NCBI RefSeq assembly: GCF_000787855.1
Contig: NZ_BBPQ01000033.1
Coordinates: 1 to 51,661 of the forward strand
Source of the DNA: Streptacidiphilus anmyonensis
Lineage (GTDB): Bacteria; Actinomycetota; Actinomycetes; Streptomycetales; Streptomycetaceae
DNA length: 51,661 nt
Direction of reading: 5' to 3'
The notes below the pieces were generated by a model. That model had not been told where the DNA came from and ran no database searches. It saw only the letters and a list, made by a program, of their open reading frames with translations. A program made the position numbers and the translations under genes. This document shows, one piece after another, positions 8,668 to 16,374 of the stretch (positions are counted from its first letter, which is position 1; each line of letters begins with the position of its first letter).

Positions 8668-8704
8668 GGCCCGGGACGCGCCCCTGACGGGCGCGTTCCG
8701 GGCC
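8668..8704. terminator. 16-bp hairpin after bL37
   Basis: GGCCCGGGACGCGCCC (8668-8683) pairs with GGGCGCGTTCCGGGCC (8689-8704), with one G-T wobble and a 5-nt loop. It lies between bL37 and the convergent HAD gene and has no T-run. It is a likely bidirectional terminator of the actinomycete type. Confidence 0.7.
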
Positions 8705-8739
8705 GGCGTCGTCCGCCGGTCCCGCCCGGGGAGGGTCCG

Positions 8740-9249
8740 TCAGGTCCTGCCCTCGCGCTCCTGTGCGATCCGCAGGACCGTGGAGCCCGGCTGGGACGTA
8801 CTGGCCCATCGGGCCCGGACGACGCGAAAGCCGGCCCGCTCGACCGCGTCGCACACCAACTCGTCGTCGTCCACGACCATGCGGACCTCCCCGCGCCGGT
8901 CGAGGCCGCGCACGGCCTCCAGTTTGATCGTGCGGGCCGGACGCCGGTCGCTGTCCGCGCGCATGCACAGGCGTCCTTCCGGCAGGCCGTGACGGGCCAG
9001 CCAGGCCAGCGTGTCGCGGCGGCAGCGCTCGGGCCGGCCGGTGAGGTACACGACCTCGCAGTCCGCGGCGGCCTCCAGGACCAGCCGCACGCCCTGCGCG
9101 AGTGGTGGGTCCCTGTGCAACGCCGCGAAGAAGCCCTTCCAGTCCCGGGGCTGCCGTTCCAGGAAGTGCTGCCGGTGCCCCGTCTCGGCGAGGGTGCCGT
9201 CCAGGTCGAAGACGGCCAGGGGCCTGGCGGTGCTCGTCGTCTGCGTCAC
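8740..9249 (-). CDS. HAD-superfamily phosphatase, polynucleotide-kinase-3'-phosphatase-like
   Basis: A 169-residue HAD hydrolase. Motif I is FDLDGTLAE near residue 15 (nucleophile Asp and acid/base Asp), motif II VVYLTGRPE, and the last acidic motif MVVDDDELVCDA. The layout is that of small acid-phosphatase/PNKP-like HADs acting on phosphomonoesters, possibly nucleic-acid ends or nucleotides; the substrate is not readable. Start is GTG at 9249 (VTQTTSTARPLAVFDLDG). No Shine-Dalgarno is seen, so translation may be leaderless. It lies downstream of the NTF2-like gene on the same strand. Confidence 0.82.
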   Translation of the reverse strand: MTQTTSTARPLAVFDLDGTLAETGHRQHFLERQPRDWKGFFAALHRDPPLAQGVRLVLEAAADCEVVYLTGRPERCRRDTLAWLARHGLPEGRLCMRADSDRRPARTIKLEAVRGLDRRGEVRMVVDDDELVCDAVERAGFRVVRARWASTSQPGSTVLRIAQEREGRT

Positions 9250-9290
9250 GCCGAACACGATAGAGCCACTCGAACGATCAATCGCATCCC

Positions 9291-9761
9291 CTACAGCCCG
9301 AGCTCGGAGAGCCCGGGGTGGCCGTCGGGCCGGCGGCCCGAGGGCCAGTGGAACATGCGCTCCCCCTCGGCGATGGGCAGGTCGTTGATGCTCGCATGGC
9401 GTGCTCGCATGAGGCCGGCGTCGTCGAACTCCCAGTTCTCGTTCCCGTAGGCCCGGTACCACTGGCCGGAGTCGTCGTGGCACTCGTAGGCGAACCGCAC
9501 GGCGATGCGATGTCCGTCGAACGCCCACAGCTCCTTGATCAGGCGGTAGTCCAGCTCCCGCTCCCACTTCCTGGTCAGGAACTTCACGATCTCGTCCCGA
9601 CCGGTGAGGAACTCCGCGCGGTTGCGCCAGCGCGAGTCGGGCGTGTACGCGAGGGCGACCTTCTCGGGGTCGCGACTGTTCCAGCCGTCCTCGGCCTGGC
9701 GGACCTTGGCGATGGCCGTCTCCCGGCTGAAGGGCGGGAGCGGGGGGCGCTGCTCGGACAT
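9291..9761 (-). CDS. NTF2-like protein, DUF1348 family
   Basis: A 156-residue protein of the DUF1348 branch of the NTF2/SnoaL fold, recognised by [47 protein letters not shown] and [11 protein letters not shown] (family landmarks in order). Family members are small cone-shaped dimers of unknown reaction. AGGAG sits 6 nt before the ATG. It is transcribed away from the TetR gene across two identical-type operators, so it is the likely target of that repressor. Confidence 0.85.
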   Translation of the reverse strand: MSEQRPPLPPFSRETAIAKVRQAEDGWNSRDPEKVALAYTPDSRWRNRAEFLTGRDEIVKFLTRKWERELDYRLIKELWAFDGHRIAVRFAYECHDDSGQWYRAYGNENWEFDDAGLMRARHASINDLPIAEGERMFHWPSGRRPDGHPGLSELGL

Positions 9762-9786
9762 GTGGCACTCCTCTGGCTCGGTTCGG

Positions 9787-9804
9787 TGAGAACGATCGTT
9801 CTCA
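9787..9804. promoter_or_regulatory. TetR operator 1, perfect 18-bp palindrome
   Basis: TGAGAACGATCGTTCTCA is a perfect palindrome in the TetR/DUF1348 divergent promoter, 26 bp upstream of the DUF1348 start. The same half-sites recur at 9825, which argues for one dimeric regulator. It is the best candidate site for the adjacent TetR protein. Confidence 0.7.
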
Positions 9805-9824
9805 GCGGCATGCCCCTACACTAG

Positions 9825-9840
9825 GAGAACGATGGTTCTC
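9825..9840. promoter_or_regulatory. TetR operator 2 (GAGAACGATGGTTCTC)
   Basis: A second copy of the GAGAAC/GTTCTC half-sites with the same 4-bp centre length as operator 1, centre-to-centre distance 37 bp. It follows a possible -10 for the TetR gene (TACACT, 9817-9822) and covers the expected transcription start, as expected for autorepression. Confidence 0.65.
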
Positions 9841-9860
9841 ACAGCAAGGGACGGAAACTC

Positions 9861-10457
9861 TTGGACACCGATCCGACGCGCGAGCGGATCCTGGACGCCG
9901 CCGAGGAGCTCTTCTACGCCCGAGGGATCCAGGGCGTCGGCATGGACGTGATCCGTGACGCCTCAGGCGTCACGCTGCGGCGCCTCTACCAGTTCTTCCC
10001 CTCCAAGGGCGATCTCGTCGAGGCGTACCTCGCGCGCAGGGACGCCCGTTGGCTCGACAGCCTCGTGGCGCATGTCGAGACGAGCGCGGACACCCCGGAG
10101 GAGCGGATCCCCGCCGTCTTCGACTGGCTGGAGAGCTGGTTCGCGCGACCCGACTACCGGGGCTGCGCTTTCGTCAACTCCTTCGGCGAGCTGGGCGGCA
10201 CGTCCCCCCAGGTCGCGGCCGCGGCCCGGCGTCACAAGGAGGCGTTTCACGCCTACCTGCGAGGGCTCGCCACATCGGCCGGGGCGACCGAAGACGTCGG
10301 CGCCCAGATCGCCCTGCTGGCGGAAGGCGCCATGACCACCGCGGCCATCTCGGGCACGCCCTCGGCGTCCCGTCAGGCGAAGCAGGCGGCGCGGCTTCTC
10401 CTGACGCTCGACACGCACCGCACCCGCACGCCCACCGGCGCCCGCACCGCGGGCTGA
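9861..10457 (+). CDS. TetR/AcrR-family transcriptional repressor
   Basis: A 198-residue regulator. The N-terminal HTH is clear: TRERILDAAEELFYARGIQGVGMDVI, then LYQFFPSKGDLVEAYL, the TetR family signature. The C-terminal ligand domain (FDWLESWFARPDYRGCAFVNSFGEL) resembles the group near quinone- or electrophile-responsive regulators, with one Cys in RGCAF. Start is TTG at 9861 with AGGGACGGA upstream; no in-frame ATG keeps the whole HTH. It most likely represses itself and the divergent DUF1348 gene through the twin palindromes. Confidence 0.88.
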   Translation: MDTDPTRERILDAAEELFYARGIQGVGMDVIRDASGVTLRRLYQFFPSKGDLVEAYLARRDARWLDSLVAHVETSADTPEERIPAVFDWLESWFARPDYRGCAFVNSFGELGGTSPQVAAAARRHKEAFHAYLRGLATSAGATEDVGAQIALLAEGAMTTAAISGTPSASRQAKQAARLLLTLDTHRTRTPTGARTAG

Positions 10458-10582
10458 CTGCCGCTCCGGGCGCGCGGACGGGCACACGCTGCGTGATCCA
10501 CCCGGTCGGGCCGTTCGACGGGCGCTTCCGGCCCGATGTTGCTGAGCTGGGCCCACCCGAGAACCGATCCGAGGAGTGCGCC

Positions 10583-10711
10583 ATGCCGCAGAACGAGATG
10601 ATCCCGCGCGACCGGGGCGACGACCCCGTCGTCTTCCAGGCTCCCGAGGAGTCGGACAGCTCGGACGACGACTTCCTCGACGACCTGAACATCGTGCTGG
10701 CGGAGGACTGA
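10583..10711 (+). CDS. 42-residue acidic peptide of unknown function
   Basis: ATG at 10583 with GAGGAG 6 nt upstream opens a 42-codon frame. The product is MPQNEMIPRDRGDD, then VVFQAPEESDSSDDDFLDD, ending LNIVLAED. It has ~16 acidic residues, few basic ones and no Cys. The C-terminal DDFLDDLNIVLAED looks like the conserved end of a RiPP leader peptide, but there is no core after it and no modifying enzyme nearby. It could be a small regulator or an orphan leader. I do not assign a function. Confidence 0.6.
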   Translation: MPQNEMIPRDRGDDPVVFQAPEESDSSDDDFLDDLNIVLAED

Positions 10712-10775
10712 CCGCGGATCGCTCCCCCGGGCCTGACCCGCGCACCCGGCGTGATCCCGACGCCGAGGGCGCGGG

Positions 10776-11255
10776 TCAGGCCCGCTTCATCGTCCCGGCC
10801 GTGATGACGCCGCCCTCGACCCGGTAGACGGCGTCGAACCGTGTCGCGGTGTCGTCGCTGTGGACGGCGACGATCCTGAAGCTGACCTGCTCCCCGTCGA
10901 CGGATCCGATCGCGCACGACATGTTCGTGGTGTCCGCGTACCCCGTGCTGAACGTCGTCCACGACGGAACCATGTTCCTGCCCCCGAGATCCGCCCAGGC
11001 GTGCCGCAGCTCGTGCGCGCTGACGGCCTGGCAGAACGCCTGGACCACCGCGGCCGGCGCGGAGTCGGCGACGGGCGTCGGACTGCCCGACGGCGACGCC
11101 TGAGGCGCTGGTGCAGTCGCCCCCGCGGCGGTGTGCGACGAGCCGAAGACCTGCCCCAGTAGCCAGGTCGTCCCGCCGAAGCCGAGCGCGGCGAAACCCG
11201 CGACACCCAGGACCAGGCCGGTCCGTCTCGCCGCAGGCATGTTCGATATCCCCAT
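10776..11255 (-). CDS. Membrane-anchored secreted protein of unknown function
   Basis: A 159-residue protein with one N-terminal hydrophobic segment (LVLGVAGFAALGFGGTTWLLG, residues ~14-34), a proline/serine/alanine linker (PAPQASPSGSPTP), and a ~100-residue outer domain (VVQAFCQAVSAHELRHAW to the end) with two cysteines. This layout resembles actinomycete NTF2-like secreted proteins, but I cannot assign a family. GGGG lies 9 nt before the ATG. Confidence 0.7.
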   Translation of the reverse strand: MGISNMPAARRTGLVLGVAGFAALGFGGTTWLLGQVFGSSHTAAGATAPAPQASPSGSPTPVADSAPAAVVQAFCQAVSAHELRHAWADLGGRNMVPSWTTFSTGYADTTNMSCAIGSVDGEQVSFRIVAVHSDDTATRFDAVYRVEGGVITAGTMKRA

Positions 11256-11348
11256 GAATCAACCCCCCGCGCGGATGCTAGCGCGGTTCCTGCGCCCAGC
11301 CCCAATCAGCCACCAGCGCGACCCCCACCGTCGCAACCCCTGGGGCGA

Positions 11349-11618
11349 TCACAGGTTCGGCGCCGACTGCACGACCTCATCCATCAACTGGCGGAGGCTC
11401 GCGCGCGTCGCGTCGTCGAGCCCGGACAGCGTGATCGAGTAGTCGGACCCGCCCCGCACCGAGATCGTGACGGCGGCGTCGCCGTGCGCGATGCGCGTGA
11501 TCAAGGCGATGTGGATGCGGTTCCCCTGCCGGGCAGCGTGGCCGAAGAGCTCCAGCACCCGCCCGTCGAAGGAGATCACGCTGTTACCAGCGACGATGTC
11601 ACGCGGAACGGATTCCAT
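11349..11618 (-). CDS. Small protein of unknown function
   Basis: An 89-residue soluble protein (MESVPRDIVAGNSVISFDGRV at the start). The predicted short strands (VISFDGRVLELFG, IHIALITRI, AAVTISVRGG, YSITLSGLD) end in a helix (ATRASLRQLMDEVVQSA), a beta-barrel-then-helix order like PH-type domains. I do not recognise a named family. Divergent from the acetyltransferase-like gene. Confidence 0.68.
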   Translation of the reverse strand: MESVPRDIVAGNSVISFDGRVLELFGHAARQGNRIHIALITRIAHGDAAVTISVRGGSDYSITLSGLDDATRASLRQLMDEVVQSAPNL

Positions 11619-11690
11619 GACCAGCGATCATAGACGGCTGCTCGGCGGCGCGGGCGGCTGCCGAGGGCGCGGGTGTCGTACGGTTCGGGC

Positions 11691-12146
11691 GTGACCGCAG
11701 ACCGTGTTCCCTCCGTGCCCGACGACTTCGTCGTACCGCGCGCCCTGATCACGGCGGACTTCCGTCTGGAGCCGCTCGGGCCGCAGCACAACGCGTCAGA
11801 CTTCGCCGCGTGGACCTCCTCGGTCGACCACATCCGCGCCACGCCCGGCTTCGAGGGGACGGGCTGGCCCCCGGCCGGGGGTATGAGCCCCGCGGAGAAC
11901 CTGGCCGACCTGGAACGCCACGCAGCCGACTTCGAGGAGCGCTTCGGCTTCACCTACACGGTCCTGGACCCGGAGGGGCACGTCGTGGGCTGCGTGTACA
12001 TCTACCCGTCCCGATCCGACCCCTCGCTCATGAGGGTCAGGTCCTGGGTGACGGCACGCCGCGCCGACCTGGACGCCCCGCTCCGCGACGCGCTGTCCGC
12101 CTGGCTTGCCGACCACTGGCCCTTCAGCCGGGTCTCGTACCGCTAG
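11691..12146 (+). CDS. GNAT-like N-acetyltransferase family protein
   Basis: A 151-residue protein resembling actinomycete GNAT-like proteins: DFRLEPLGPQHNASDFAAW near the start, SVDHIRATPGF, GFTYTVLDPEGHVVGCVYIYPS as the central strands, and a C-terminal helix. The acetyl-CoA pyrophosphate loop (R/QxxGxG/A) is not obvious, so activity is uncertain. The GTG at 11691 is favoured: TACGGT (11679-11684) lies exactly 6 nt before it, the spacing of a leaderless -10 box. A GTG at 11673 is the alternative. Confidence 0.72.
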   Translation: MTADRVPSVPDDFVVPRALITADFRLEPLGPQHNASDFAAWTSSVDHIRATPGFEGTGWPPAGGMSPAENLADLERHAADFEERFGFTYTVLDPEGHVVGCVYIYPSRSDPSLMRVRSWVTARRADLDAPLRDALSAWLADHWPFSRVSYR

Positions 12147-12285
12147 TCGGCGACACCTGGCTGATCACCGCCACCCGCGCCGCCCGCGCCGTCCGCGCCC
12201 GAGTCCGTCCCGGTCCATCCGGCAGGGCCGGGAGGAGCGCTCGAAGGCCGTGAAAACATGGGCAATTCATGTGCTCCGAGCGCGG

Positions 12286-12314
12286 TTGACCAGGGCTTCT
12301 GTCGAACCTACGTT
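12286..12314 (+). promoter_or_regulatory. Sigma70-type promoter for the propeller-lectin gene
   Basis: TTGACC (12286-12291), a 17-bp spacer and TACGTT (12309-12314) give a near-consensus housekeeping promoter. Transcription would start near 12321, leaving a ~107-nt leader before the ATG at 12428. Confidence 0.6.
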
Positions 12315-12325
12315 TTTGCGCACCA

Positions 12326-12350
12326 CGGGAGCCGACGCAGTCGGCTCCCG
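12326..12350 (+). other. Stem-loop at the predicted 5' end of the leader
   Basis: CGGGAGCCGA pairs perfectly with TCGGCTCCCG around a 5-nt loop. It starts about 5 nt after the predicted transcription start, so it would form a 5'-end stem-loop in the mRNA, possibly stabilising it. It could instead be a terminator of the upstream gene. Confidence 0.45.
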
Positions 12351-12427
12351 TTGCGGGGCCTGTCGAGACAACGCGCCATCATCACCTCCACCGGACAGGC
12401 TTCTCGGACCCTGACCAGAGGACGCCC

Positions 12428-14992
12428 ATGCCATCTCGCACCCCGCGGCGGTGCCGGACCGCGCTCGCGGCCCTGCTGCCGACCGCCCTGGCGCTCACCG
12501 TCTTCGGCGCCGGTGCCGCGCCGCCCGCTCACGCGACGACCCCCACGTACACCATCACCACCGGGGCGACGGGCAGTTACGCCTTCGCCGACGACACGCC
12601 CGCCTACCCCTACATCGACAGCGACGGCACGTTCTACTTCCAGTCCTCGCACTCCCTGTACGGGGGAAGCCAGGGCCGCTCCTGGCAGTTCTGGACCGGC
12701 ACGGACATGGACACGAAGGTCTCCAAGGCCGCGATCTCCTCCGCCGCCGACAACGCCGACACCACCGTGCGCTGCAACAACAGCCCGACGGGCCTGGAGG
12801 CCACCAACGACCCCGCGGGATCGCAGACCTCGGGCTACGCCGAGCGGAACTACTGCGACCTGATCGGCGTCTGGGTCGACCCGGACAGCGGCACCTGGTA
12901 CGGCGCGGTGCACGACGAGTTCACCCCCTCGCCGTTCCACGACGGGCTGCACTACGACTCGATCGACTACGAGCAGTCCTCCGACCACGGCGCCACCTGG
13001 ACGATCACGAGCCACATCATCACCTCGCCGTTCAGCACGGTGCGCGAGAACGACCAGCTGTGGACCCCGGCCTCCGACGGCAGCGTGCGCATCGGCGCCG
13101 GCAGGTGTCTGGACGTCACCGGGGCTGGCACGACCGCCGGGACCGCCGTCGGCACCTACGGCTGCAACGGCCACGCCAACCAGACGTGGACCGTCACCGG
13201 CGGCACGCTGGTCAACCCCGCGTCGGGCCTGTGCCTGACCGCCTCGGGCACAGCGGCCGGCTCCACCTTCACCCTCGAACCCTGCGGGACCGCCGCCACC
13301 CAGGACCTCACCACGCCCTCGTCCGGGACCGACGGGCAGATCCACCTGGCCGCGGACTCCGGCCTCTGCCTGGACGGCTCGAACGCGCTGCAGCTGGCCG
13401 CCTGCAACGACCCGACCGTCGACGGGCGCACGCAGTTCCCCGGCCAGACGTACTACTACGGCGACGGCGACCCGAAGCTCTTCGTCGACAACGCCTCCGG
13501 CTACTTCTACCTCTACTACGACACCCAGATCCTGAACCAGGCGGGCGGCGGCCGGGTCGACCTCGGTCACGTCGCACGGGCCCCGATCTCGGGCAAGATG
13601 GCACCGTCCTCGTGGCACAAGTGGTACGACGGCGCCTGGACCCAGCCCGGCGTCGGCGGCAAGGAGGCGGACCTGATCCCCTCCGACGGGACCTCCGCCG
13701 GATACCTGGACGACGCCTACGACCCGGCGAACACCGGCACCACCGCCCAGCAGCTCGCCGCCGGCCAACTGCCCAGCGCCCCGCCGCTGGCCTGGATGGA
13801 CGTCGCCTACGACGCCTACCTCGGTCAGTACATCAGCATGGCCCGGCCGGAGAACCCCACCACCTCCAGCCCGCTGCACATCTACGCCACCTCCGACCTG
13901 TCCACCCAGAAGTGGGTCGACATCGGCACGGTGACCAACCCCAGCGGCGGCGCCTGGTACCGGTCGATGCTGGACGGCGTCAGCAAGACCGCCAACTACC
14001 TGGTCGGCAAGACGTTCCGCGACTACTGCATGTACAGCTGCACCCCCACCAGCGGCACCGAGTGGGTCTCCACGACGATCGACACCGCGTCAACCAACCT
14101 GCCCGCCCAGCCGGTCGACCCGGGTACCGGCTACCAGATCGCCGCCGGGGACGGGCAGTACCTGGCCGAGGCCGGCGGCAGCCTGACGACCACCACCGCC
14201 ACCGGCACCGCCCCGGCGGCGCAGAGCTGGACCTTCACCCCGACCGGCGACGGGTTCTTCACCATCGCCAACGCCGCCTCGGGGCAGGACATCGGGGTCG
14301 ACGACACGGCCGACTCCGGCCGCGCGTGGGGCGCTCCGCTCACCCTCGGCAGCAACGCCAGCACCAGCGTCGGCTACCAGTGGTTCGTCCAGACGGTCAC
14401 CGACACGGGCCTGCCCTCCGGCAGCTACCGGCTGGTCAACCGCTACAGCGGCCAGGCGCTCAGCCTGACGTCCGGCGCCGGCGGCGTCGTCACGGCGCCC
14501 CAGCGCGACTGGGCCAACGCCGGGAGCGCCGGGGACACCCACCCGGTGGACGCCCAGACGCTGACCTTCCCGGCCGGCTCGACCAACCTGATCCCAGGCG
14601 GGGACTTCGAGTCCGGCAACCTGCCGGGCTGGAACGCCGTCGACGCCGCCGTGGTCACCGACGCCGCCGCGCACAGCCCGACCCACGACCTGCGGCTGCA
14701 GTCCGGGGCCGGCCAGTACGCGACGATGGAGTACACCGTCAGGGGGCTGTCGCCGAACACCACCTACACCTATTCCGGCTGGGTGCGCGCCGACTCCGGC
14801 GCCTCCACCAGCTTCGGTGTGAAGAAATTCGGTGGCGCCCAGGTGAGCGCACACACCTCGGCCACCGGCTGGACCCGAGAGTCCGACACCTTCACCACCG
14901 GCGCCGCCGACACCTCCGCCACGGTCTTCTGCTACCTGCCCTCCGCGTCGTCCACCTCCACCTGTGACGACCTGAGCCTGACCGTCGGGTAG
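12428..14992 (+). CDS. Secreted beta-propeller protein with inserted ricin-B lectin and C-terminal CBM-like domain
   Basis: An 854-residue exported protein with a signal peptide (~1-36, ending PAHA). Residues ~40-215 and ~345-560 look like two parts of one beta-propeller; QSSDHGATW and ATSDLSTQKW resemble sialidase Asp-boxes (SxDxGxTW). Between them sits a ricin-type trefoil (~218-340: GRCLDVTGAG, NQTWTV, GLCLTASG, GLCLDGSN). A second, weaker trefoil follows (~565-705), then a CBM4/9-like sandwich (~718-854: NLIPGGDFESGNLPGWN). It should bind and perhaps cleave a polysaccharide outside the cell; the catalytic type (sialidase-like or GH43-like) is not certain. AGAGGA precedes the ATG. It opens the carbohydrate island. 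Confidence 0.78.
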   Translation: MPSRTPRRCRTALAALLPTALALTVFGAGAAPPAHATTPTYTITTGATGSYAFADDTPAYPYIDSDGTFYFQSSHSLYGGSQGRSWQFWTGTDMDTKVSKAAISSAADNADTTVRCNNSPTGLEATNDPAGSQTSGYAERNYCDLIGVWVDPDSGTWYGAVHDEFTPSPFHDGLHYDSIDYEQSSDHGATWTITSHIITSPFSTVRENDQLWTPASDGSVRIGAGRCLDVTGAGTTAGTAVGTYGCNGHANQTWTVTGGTLVNPASGLCLTASGTAAGSTFTLEPCGTAATQDLTTPSSGTDGQIHLAADSGLCLDGSNALQLAACNDPTVDGRTQFPGQTYYYGDGDPKLFVDNASGYFYLYYDTQILNQAGGGRVDLGHVARAPISGKMAPSSWHKWYDGAWTQPGVGGKEADLIPSDGTSAGYLDDAYDPANTGTTAQQLAAGQLPSAPPLAWMDVAYDAYLGQYISMARPENPTTSSPLHIYATSDLSTQKWVDIGTVTNPSGGAWYRSMLDGVSKTANYLVGKTFRDYCMYSCTPTSGTEWVSTTIDTASTNLPAQPVDPGTGYQIAAGDGQYLAEAGGSLTTTTATGTAPAAQSWTFTPTGDGFFTIANAASGQDIGVDDTADSGRAWGAPLTLGSNASTSVGYQWFVQTVTDTGLPSGSYRLVNRYSGQALSLTSGAGGVVTAPQRDWANAGSAGDTHPVDAQTLTFPAGSTNLIPGGDFESGNLPGWNAVDAAVVTDAAAHSPTHDLRLQSGAGQYATMEYTVRGLSPNTTYTYSGWVRADSGASTSFGVKKFGGAQVSAHTSATGWTRESDTFTTGAADTSATVFCYLPSASSTSTCDDLSLTVG

Positions 14993-15040
14993 GAGTCGTG
15001 CGCCCGAAGGGGCGTTGACCGGCGGTGGATCATGGGAAAT

Positions 15041-15079
15041 CCTGGCGGAGCGGAGCCCACGCGGCACCGCTCCGCCAGG
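15041..15079. promoter_or_regulatory. 13-bp perfect inverted repeat before the GntR-type regulator
   Basis: CCTGGCGGAGCGG (15041-15053) and CCGCTCCGCCAGG (15067-15079) are perfect inverted repeats with a 13-nt spacer, ending 20 bp before the start at 15100. It may terminate the upstream transcript, act as an autoregulatory operator, or fold in the leader near the ribosome site. Confidence 0.5.
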
Positions 15080-15099
15080 TGCACGACCAGGGAGTACGC

Positions 15100-16257
15100 A
15101 TGACCGGCCCGGCTCACGGACCCGCCGGGGCCTCGGCCCCGCAGGTCAGGGGGCTGAAGTTCCGCACCCTGGCGGACCGCCTGCGGCGGGAGATCGCGGA
15201 GGGGGTCTGGCCGGCGGGCAGCCGGCTGCCGACGGAGCAGGACCTGGCCCGCGCCCACGGGACGTCCGTGAGCACGGTCCGCCGGGCGGTCGCCGACCTG
15301 GTCGACGAGGCGCTGGTCGTCCGCCGCCAGGGCTCGGGCACCTACGTGCTCCCCCCGAAGGCGGCCGCCCGACGCGCCGCCCTGATCGGCGTCATCGTCC
15401 CCCACGCCGCCTTCTACTACCCGAGAGTCCTGCGCGGCGTCGAGGAGGAGCTGACGGCGGCGGGCGCCTCGTCGCTCACGGCCTGCTCGAACTACGAGCA
15501 GGCCCAGGAGAACGGCGCCCTCGCGGACATGCTGGAGGCGGGCGTCGACGGTCTGCTGCTCGCCCCGACGCTGACCGGGCCGGAGCCTCCCGGCGCGTAC
15601 CTGGCCCGGCTGGCCGAACTGCCGGTTCCGACCGTGCTGATGGAGCGACGGGCGAGCAGCCTCGGCGACACCAACGACAGCGTCTGCACGCACCACGAGG
15701 CGGGCGGCTACGACGCCGTCCGGCACCTGGCCGGGCTCGGTCACCGGACCGTCGGCCTGGTGCTGCGCCTGCACAGCCCGACGACCGAGCCGGTCCGCCT
15801 GGGCTTCCACGCGGCCGTCCGCGAAATCGGCATCACCGGCACCGAGTTCTGGGCCGCGCGCGAGGAGTGGAGCCCGGTCGCGGCCGACCGCTGCCTGGCC
15901 GAACTGCGCCGTGTCCGCGCGACCGCCGCGGTCTGCTTCGGCGATCTGCAGGGGGCCCTCCTGGAGGCCGCCGCCGCACGGGTCGGACTGCGCGTCCCGG
16001 AGGACCTGTCGCTCGTCGCGTACGACGACGAGACCGCCGACACGGCCAGGGTCCCGCTGACCGCCATGGCCCCGCCCAAGCACCTGCTGGGTCGCACGGC
16101 CGCCGCCCTGCTCCTGAACCGGCTCGAGCACCCGGACGATCCGCCGCGCCAGATCCTGCTCCGGCCGACGATCACCGTCCGCGGCTCCTGCGGAGCCGCC
16201 GAACCGGACGCCGACGCCCTGTGCTCGGGACCGGTCGCCGCAGTCGAGCCCGTCTGA
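15100..16257 (+). CDS. GntR-type HTH fused to LacI-like sugar-binding sensor (AraR-like)
   Basis: A 385-residue regulator. Residues ~15-85 are a GntR winged helix (FRTLADRLRREIAEGVWPAG, LPTEQDLARAHGTSVSTVRRAV, VVRRQGSGTYV). Residues ~100-370 are a LacI/periplasmic-binding-protein-like sensor (LIGVIVPHAAFYYPRVLRGV, GVDGLLLAP, LVAYDDE, then a dimer tail). This pairing is known from Bacillus AraR, which senses arabinose. The ligand here is probably a sugar from the neighbouring utilisation island. The ATG at 15100 has GGGAG just upstream. It is a candidate for binding the inverted repeat next to its start. Confidence 0.88.
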   Translation: MTGPAHGPAGASAPQVRGLKFRTLADRLRREIAEGVWPAGSRLPTEQDLARAHGTSVSTVRRAVADLVDEALVVRRQGSGTYVLPPKAAARRAALIGVIVPHAAFYYPRVLRGVEEELTAAGASSLTACSNYEQAQENGALADMLEAGVDGLLLAPTLTGPEPPGAYLARLAELPVPTVLMERRASSLGDTNDSVCTHHEAGGYDAVRHLAGLGHRTVGLVLRLHSPTTEPVRLGFHAAVREIGITGTEFWAAREEWSPVAADRCLAELRRVRATAAVCFGDLQGALLEAAAARVGLRVPEDLSLVAYDDETADTARVPLTAMAPPKHLLGRTAAALLLNRLEHPDDPPRQILLRPTITVRGSCGAAEPDADALCSGPVAAVEPV

Positions 16258-16299
16258 TCACCGCTCGCGCGGGATTTCCGGATGCCTCGATCGTCTCCA

Positions 16300-16321
16300 G
16301 ATCGAGTGATACTAATTGCTC
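16300..16321. promoter_or_regulatory. 22-bp operator-like site A (island regulon)
   Basis: Reads GATCGAGTG and then, after 7 bp, TTGCTC at the end. Thirteen of 22 positions are shared with sites at 18682 (reverse strand) and 24718; the shared core is ATCGARTG...TTGMTC. It lies 54 bp upstream of the first DeoR-type regulator and overlaps an AT-rich promoter-like stretch (GATACTAAT). CTCGATC/GATCGAG (16286-16306) adds a further inverted pair. Confidence 0.55.
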
Positions 16322-16374
16322 TGGACAGTGCACCGTCCGCCCGCGGTCCGGGCGGAGGGAGGATGCGAGGAGTC

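Noticed and set aside
10583-10711. An FxLD-type lanthipeptide precursor
   Set aside because: The FLDDL sequence does not match FxLD, no Cys or Ser/Thr-rich core follows, and no synthetase is present.
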